From NCBI RefSeq assembly GCF_016806835.2, contig NZ_CP086111.1, forward strand, positions 5,263,471 through 5,327,470: DNA of 64,000 nucleotides. Direction: 5' to 3'. Position 1 is the first letter of the stretch; each line of letters begins with the position of its first letter. A model generated the notes under the pieces. It saw only the letters and a list, made by a program, of their open reading frames with translations, made no database searches and was not told the DNA's origin. Shown in pieces: positions 63,649-64,000 of the stretch. This stretch comes from Skermanella rosea (GTDB lineage: Bacteria; Pseudomonadota; Alphaproteobacteria; Azospirillales; Azospirillaceae). The position numbers and the translations under genes are program-made.

Positions 63649-64000
63649 CCCTTTATCCTTGTCTCTTTATCGTTGTTACGCCCATTGATCCGGTCCGGAA
63701 CCTGATCGGCGCACTTGCCCGCCGTCAGCCGGGCCGTTACCGTCAGGGCTATTGCCGTCGGAGCCATTGTCTCCAGGGATAGTGCGGTGCGACATCCCCT
63801 GTCAATCCGGCGCATGCCCGTCGAGGGGTCTTCCCCCAAGCTTTCGACAATCTCCCGCGCACCCATTACACGGCTCCGGGCGTTGTAGCGCCAATCGGTT
63901 CCCGCGGCCTCTACCAACGGCGAGATCGTCCATCATGCCCAATCCTCGAACCGGGACACCGCATCCGCCATGCTCGACCTGGCACTGACCTCGGCCGTGG
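63649..64000. other. Right-edge region, no well-supported gene
   Basis: This is the 5' flank of scoA. On the minus strand an open frame from the right edge ends at a TGA at 63933-63935 (last residues ...SARSSMADAVSRFEDWA). It could be the C-terminus of a gene beyond the window, but 22 codons are too few to tell. A 90-codon frame that overlaps the scoA start does not look like protein. Confidence 0.45.

Noticed and set aside
63645-63917. A 90-codon minus-strand frame ending on the scoA start codon
   Set aside because: It needs a TTG start, lacks a motif, and its second half is low-quality Thr/Ala/Arg sequence; scoA has its own purine-rich RBS.

Overview
The window reads as chromosomal DNA of a high-GC alphaproteobacterium. 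The gene set, protein flavour and the adjacency of ispH, thrB and rnhA suggest a Rhodospirillales/Azospirillaceae member (Skermanella- or Azospirillum-like). This is inferred from protein character only; no search was run. Coding density is high, and high GC makes very long antisense shadow reading frames over most real genes.

Left part (1-15 kb): housekeeping and envelope genes. These are a lipoprotein, ispH, thrB, rnhA, a porin, a peptidoglycan-binding-domain protein, an AspT/YidE-type transporter, a PHB-depolymerase-like lipoprotein, a DUF4142 protein and a histidine kinase/response regulator pair. Between ispH and thrB sits a roughly 3-kb patch of decayed or accessory material: a REP-like repeat, an intact response regulator, the wreck of a CBS-histidine kinase, and a core-deleted Rpn-family gene.

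Central part (15-53 kb): an almost complete route from choline-O-sulfate to pyruvate. It comprises betC and its LysR regulator; choline-binding proteins (two choX-like genes); the betaine ABC transporter proVWX; betB-betA with betI; the glycine-betaine demethylase gbcAB; the dimethylglycine demethylase dgcAB with dedicated etfAB; sarcosine oxidase soxBDAG; and then sdaA and glyA. Two GlxA/AraC-type regulators (one GbdR-like) lie beside betA. Folate genes pabB-pabC sit divergently next to gbcA, which makes sense for a pathway that passes methyl groups to tetrahydrofolate. The ancestral betI-betB-betA order is interrupted by an oppositely oriented mqsRA toxin-antitoxin module whose toxin has a one-base frameshift in a run of seven G. 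Matching BetI-like operators lie upstream of betB and between betI and choX.

Right part (53-64 kb): an MfnE-like kinase, a GMC oxidoreductase with a Tat-signal partner and a tiny membrane protein, a HAD phosphatase, a PAP2 phosphatase, a tRNA-Arg(CCU) gene split by a 237-nt group I intron, polA, a full-length Rpn-family nuclease gene, and scoAB (3-oxoacid CoA-transferase).

The most unusual signals are three Rpn-family loci: one full-length and two lacking the nuclease core at a shared junction. All three keep a purine-rich Shine-Dalgarno-like site before an in-frame internal start, suggesting separately translated C-terminal (antitoxin-like) products. Other notable items are the split tRNA, the frameshifted mqsR inside betIBA, a degenerate duplication of the gbcB 3' end, and several dispersed palindromic repeats.
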